From Schlesneria sp. (GTDB lineage Bacteria > Planctomycetota > Planctomycetia > Planctomycetales > Planctomycetaceae), in assembly GCA_025353525.1 (NCBI GenBank), contig JANXOO010000475.1:1-8584 (forward strand): a stretch of DNA of 8,584 nucleotides, written 5' to 3'. Shown piece after piece: positions 6,210-8,584 of this stretch (positions within the stretch are counted from its first letter, which is position 1; the number at the start of each line of letters is the position of its first letter). Both the position numbers and the translations under genes were made by a program. A model generated the notes under the pieces. The model was given only the letters and a program-made list of their open reading frames with translations, had not been told where the DNA came from and ran no database searches.

Positions 6210-7429
6210 CTTCCACCACACTGACCGTCACCGAAGCTCTAAAGCGGTTGCTCGAGACGGTCACAACGCTGGATTTCGTCGATAAGGCACTTTCAGAAGT
6301 ATCAGGAATGACGCTGGGGCAGGATATCTGCAGCCCGGAAGATTCGCCTCCCTTCGACAAATCAGCAATGGACGGATATGCCGTCAGGTCGACCGATCTT
6401 GCGACAGGCGTCGCACTACTGCTCGTGACCGAGGTCGTCACGGCCGGGCGCCTTCCTTGCAAACCGGTGCGATCAGGCGAGGCTGCTCAAATCATGACGG
6501 GGGCTCCCCTTCCCGAAGGTGCCGATGCCGTGGTCAGGGTCGAAGTGACGCAGCGGAATGGCAACAGCGTTTCGATTGCGACAGAGCCGGTTTCACCGGG
6601 CACCAACATCATTCGACGTGGCAATTCCGTCAAGGCGGGCGAGCGTGTTTTGTCGACCGGGATGGTCCTGAACGGATCGCGGATCGGAGCTCTCGCCGAA
6701 ATGGGCCGAACCGTTGTCACCGTGCGCCGCCGGCCCCGTGTCGCGATTTTGACGACGGGAGACGAATTGGTGCCGATCGAACAGTTACCGGGACCGGGCC
6801 AAATCCGGAATTCGAACGCATCAATGCTGATGGCGCAGGTCGAAGCCACGGGCGGTGAAGCCACGTCGCTGGGGATCGCCCGCGATGAGCGTGACGACCT
6901 GTTCGCAAAGATTCAATCAGGACTCGATTTTGACGCCCTGGTTCTTTCCGGTGGAGTCTCTGCCGGAACGCTTGACCTCGTGCCATCAGTATTGGCCGAA
7001 GCGGGTGTCCGCGAGGTATTTCACAAGATCGAAATGAAACCGGGTCGACCGTTGTGGTTTGGAATCTCGCAGAGTCCAACTCGACCGGCACCGTGCTATG
7101 TCTTCGGGCTTCCTGGCAATCCGGTCAGCAGTCTGGTGTGTTGCGAACTGTTCGTGCGAACGGCCATCCGGCGCATGACGGGTATCGAACCGGCGGCTCC
7201 TCAACCGGTTTTCGCGCGACTCGAACACGATTACGTGGCCCGTGCTGATCGTCCGACATACCATCCGGCACGTCTGACATGGACGAACGAAGGACTCGCC
7301 GTCACACTCGTTCCGTGGCACGGATCGTCGGATTTGTGCGGTACAGTGTCGGCAAACGGAATGGCGTTTCTGTCGGGTGAAGCGAGGCAGTATCGCTCGG
7401 GCGATCGGCTTGAAACCTTCGCGTGGTAG
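6197..7429 (+). CDS. moeA: Molybdopterin molybdenumtransferase MoeA
   Basis: The 410-residue protein matches the length and motif order of bacterial MoeA, which inserts molybdate into adenylylated molybdopterin in the last step of molybdenum cofactor synthesis, in the cytoplasm. Visible motifs are SPPFDKSAMDGYAV (50-63, with the conserved Asp59), the domain II stretch MTGAPLPEGADAVV (100-113), IIRRGNSVKAGE (138-149), TTGDEL (186-191), SGGVSAGTLDLV (251-262), KIEMKPGRPLWFG (277-289) and GLPGNPVSS (304-312). The C-terminal domain IV is present to the end (SGDRLETF). No key motif is missing, so the enzyme should be active. ATG 6197 overlaps the end of the BBP7 gene by 13 nt and has no Shine-Dalgarno sequence, but the next in-frame alternatives would cut into the LTVTEAL helix that opens the family. 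No other cofactor genes (moaA, moaC, mobA) are adjacent. Confidence 0.96.
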   Translation: MAILTSTTLTVTEALKRLLETVTTLDFVDKALSEVSGMTLGQDICSPEDSPPFDKSAMDGYAVRSTDLATGVALLLVTEVVTAGRLPCKPVRSGEAAQIMTGAPLPEGADAVVRVEVTQRNGNSVSIATEPVSPGTNIIRRGNSVKAGERVLSTGMVLNGSRIGALAEMGRTVVTVRRRPRVAILTTGDELVPIEQLPGPGQIRNSNASMLMAQVEATGGEATSLGIARDERDDLFAKIQSGLDFDALVLSGGVSAGTLDLVPSVLAEAGVREVFHKIEMKPGRPLWFGISQSPTRPAPCYVFGLPGNPVSSLVCCELFVRTAIRRMTGIEPAAPQPVFARLEHDYVARADRPTYHPARLTWTNEGLAVTLVPWHGSSDLCGTVSANGMAFLSGEARQYRSGDRLETFAW

Positions 7430-7473
7430 TTCCCGCTGCAAGTCGCGATACAGATTTTGCGAAAGACTGAACG

Positions 7474-8584
7474 ATGCTTGGCAAACTGATGTTGCCCGAA
7501 ATCCGCGAATTGATCGAAGCTCGCGACGGACAGACGCTGAGCGAAGTCCTCGATATGTGGCAGCCAGCGGACATCGCCGAGCTGTTTGCCGACCTGAACG
7601 ATGATGACGAGCGGTCCGCTTTTCAATTGCTGCACGGGCCACAGCGGACGTTGATCTTCGAATATCTCGATCGTCTGACACAACACAAGTTGCTGGAGAG
7701 CCTGGAACCGACCGACGCAGGGGCTCTTTTCAACGATATGGCCGCCGATGATCGAACGGCACTGCTCGAAGAATTCGATGCTGCTGATCGCGAGAAACAC
7801 CTGCAAACCCTTTCAGCACACGAGCAAGTGATCGCTCGTTCTCTGCTGGAGTATCCCGATGACAGCGTCGGTCGACTGATGTCCCCTGATTTTATTGCCG
7901 TCCGTTCAAACTGGACGGTAGAACATGTGCTCGATCACGTACGACGACACGGCCATGACAGCGAGACGCTGAATGTCGTCTACGTCGTCGACCACGACTT
8001 GCGACTGATCGACGACCTGCGAATTCGTCAAATCCTCCTGGCACCGCTTCACACGACAATCGAACGTTTAAGAGACGAGCACTTTATTGCTCTCAAAGCG
8101 ACCGACCTGAAGCGATCGGCGATCGAAGTGTTTCGCCGTTACGACCGTACAGCGTTGCCAGTCGTCAACGAACACAACAAGCTGGTCGGTATCGTTACGA
8201 TTGACGACGTTCTGGACGTGGCCGAACAGGCAGCGACGGAAGATGCCCAGAAATTCGGGGGTCTCGAAGCATTAAGCGAACCCTATGCGACGACCCCGTT
8301 GCTGACGATGGTTCAAAAGCGGGCGACGTGGCTGGTCATATTGTTCCTCGGCGAAATGCTCACCGCGACCGCGATGGGCTACTTTGAAAAAGAAATCGCC
8401 AAGGCAGTCGTATTGGCTCTCTTCGTCCCATTGATCATTTCCAGCGGCGGCAATTCGGGGTCACAAGCGGCAACGCTGATTGTCCGTGCCCTTGCGTTGG
8501 GCGAAATCAAGCTGCGGGAATGGAAACGCGTCTTCCGACGAGAATTGTTGTCGGGAGCGATTCTGGGACTGATACTCGGTACCA
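7474..8584 (+). CDS. mgtE: Magnesium transporter MgtE (3' end outside window)
   Basis: An open frame of 370 codons runs off the right edge. Residues about 20-135 form the MgtE N-terminal helical domain (MWQPADIAELFADL, ALFNDMAADDRTALLEE). Residues about 136-257 contain two CBS domains: LMSPDFIAVRSNWTVEHVLDHV, with a degenerate strand pair (VVYVVDHDLRLID), then the clearer TALPVVNEHNKLVGIVTIDDVLDV. A connecting helix and the start of the membrane domain follow: ATWLVILFLGEMLTATAMGYFE, AVVLALFVPLIISSGGNSGSQ (311-331), then AATLIVRALALGEI. The P-x-I-SSGGNxGxQ signature is diagnostic of MgtE. In this family the cytosolic domain senses intracellular Mg2+ and closes the channel. Full-length members are about 450 residues, so roughly the last 80, including the later pore helices, are missing here. 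Start 7474 gives the usual opening (MLGKLMLPEIRELI); the ribosome binding site is weak. It lies 44 nt after moeA with no terminator between. Confidence 0.95.
   Translation, partial: MLGKLMLPEIRELIEARDGQTLSEVLDMWQPADIAELFADLNDDDERSAFQLLHGPQRTLIFEYLDRLTQHKLLESLEPTDAGALFNDMAADDRTALLEEFDAADREKHLQTLSAHEQVIARSLLEYPDDSVGRLMSPDFIAVRSNWTVEHVLDHVRRHGHDSETLNVVYVVDHDLRLIDDLRIRQILLAPLHTTIERLRDEHFIALKATDLKRSAIEVFRRYDRTALPVVNEHNKLVGIVTIDDVLDVAEQAATEDAQKFGGLEALSEPYATTPLLTMVQKRATWLVILFLGEMLTATAMGYFEKEIAKAVVLALFVPLIISSGGNSGSQAATLIVRALALGEIKLREWKRVFRRELLSGAILGLILGT

Noticed and set aside
6986..7681. Long minus-strand open frame (231 codons) across the end of moeA and start of mgtE
   Set aside because: It is antisense to two well-recognised genes, has Arg/Ser-rich composition typical of a shadow frame, and shows no domain.

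Overview
The window looks like an ordinary chromosomal stretch from a member of the Planctomycetota, probably class Planctomycetia. The main clue is an exported protein of the BBP7 beta-barrel type, a family largely known from this phylum. A leucine-rich-repeat lipoprotein, a Gfo/Idh/MocA oxidoreductase of the form abundant in planctomycetes, moderate G+C content and mostly weak ribosome binding sites also fit. All seven genes lie on the + strand; the first and last are cut by the window edges. I see no rRNA, tRNA, transposase, phage gene, CRISPR array or defence cassette.

Layout. (1) 1-1017 is the C-terminal part of a Gfo/Idh/MocA oxidoreductase, closed by a strong intrinsic terminator (1028-1062). 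(2) 1063-1213 is intergenic and carries a 56-nt imperfect inverted repeat that resembles REP-type palindromes. (3) 1214-2539 encodes a lipoprotein with about 13 leucine-rich repeats, and its stop codon overlaps the start of an agmatinase-family ureohydrolase (2536-3468) in an ATGA junction. After an 85-nt gap comes a small cytoplasmic alpha/beta-hydrolase-like protein (3554-4228) with its own Shine-Dalgarno sequence. (4) 4229-4487 is a 259-nt leader or intergenic region with two short hairpins. (5) 4488-6209 encodes the BBP7-like outer-membrane barrel, with two polyglycine loops. Its last codons overlap by 13 nt the start of a complete moeA (6197-7429). After 44 nt an mgtE magnesium transporter begins (7474) and runs off the right edge.

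How the genes relate. Close packing suggests two transcription units: LRR lipoprotein-agmatinase-(hydrolase), and BBP7-moeA-mgtE. There is no obvious shared pathway: polyamine/guanidine metabolism, molybdenum cofactor synthesis, magnesium uptake and an envelope barrel are functionally separate. No convincing new system is visible. The items most worth a second look are the hydrolase-like gene of unknown role, the coding overlap joining an exported barrel to moeA, the in-frame GGN repeat tracts, and the REP-like palindrome.
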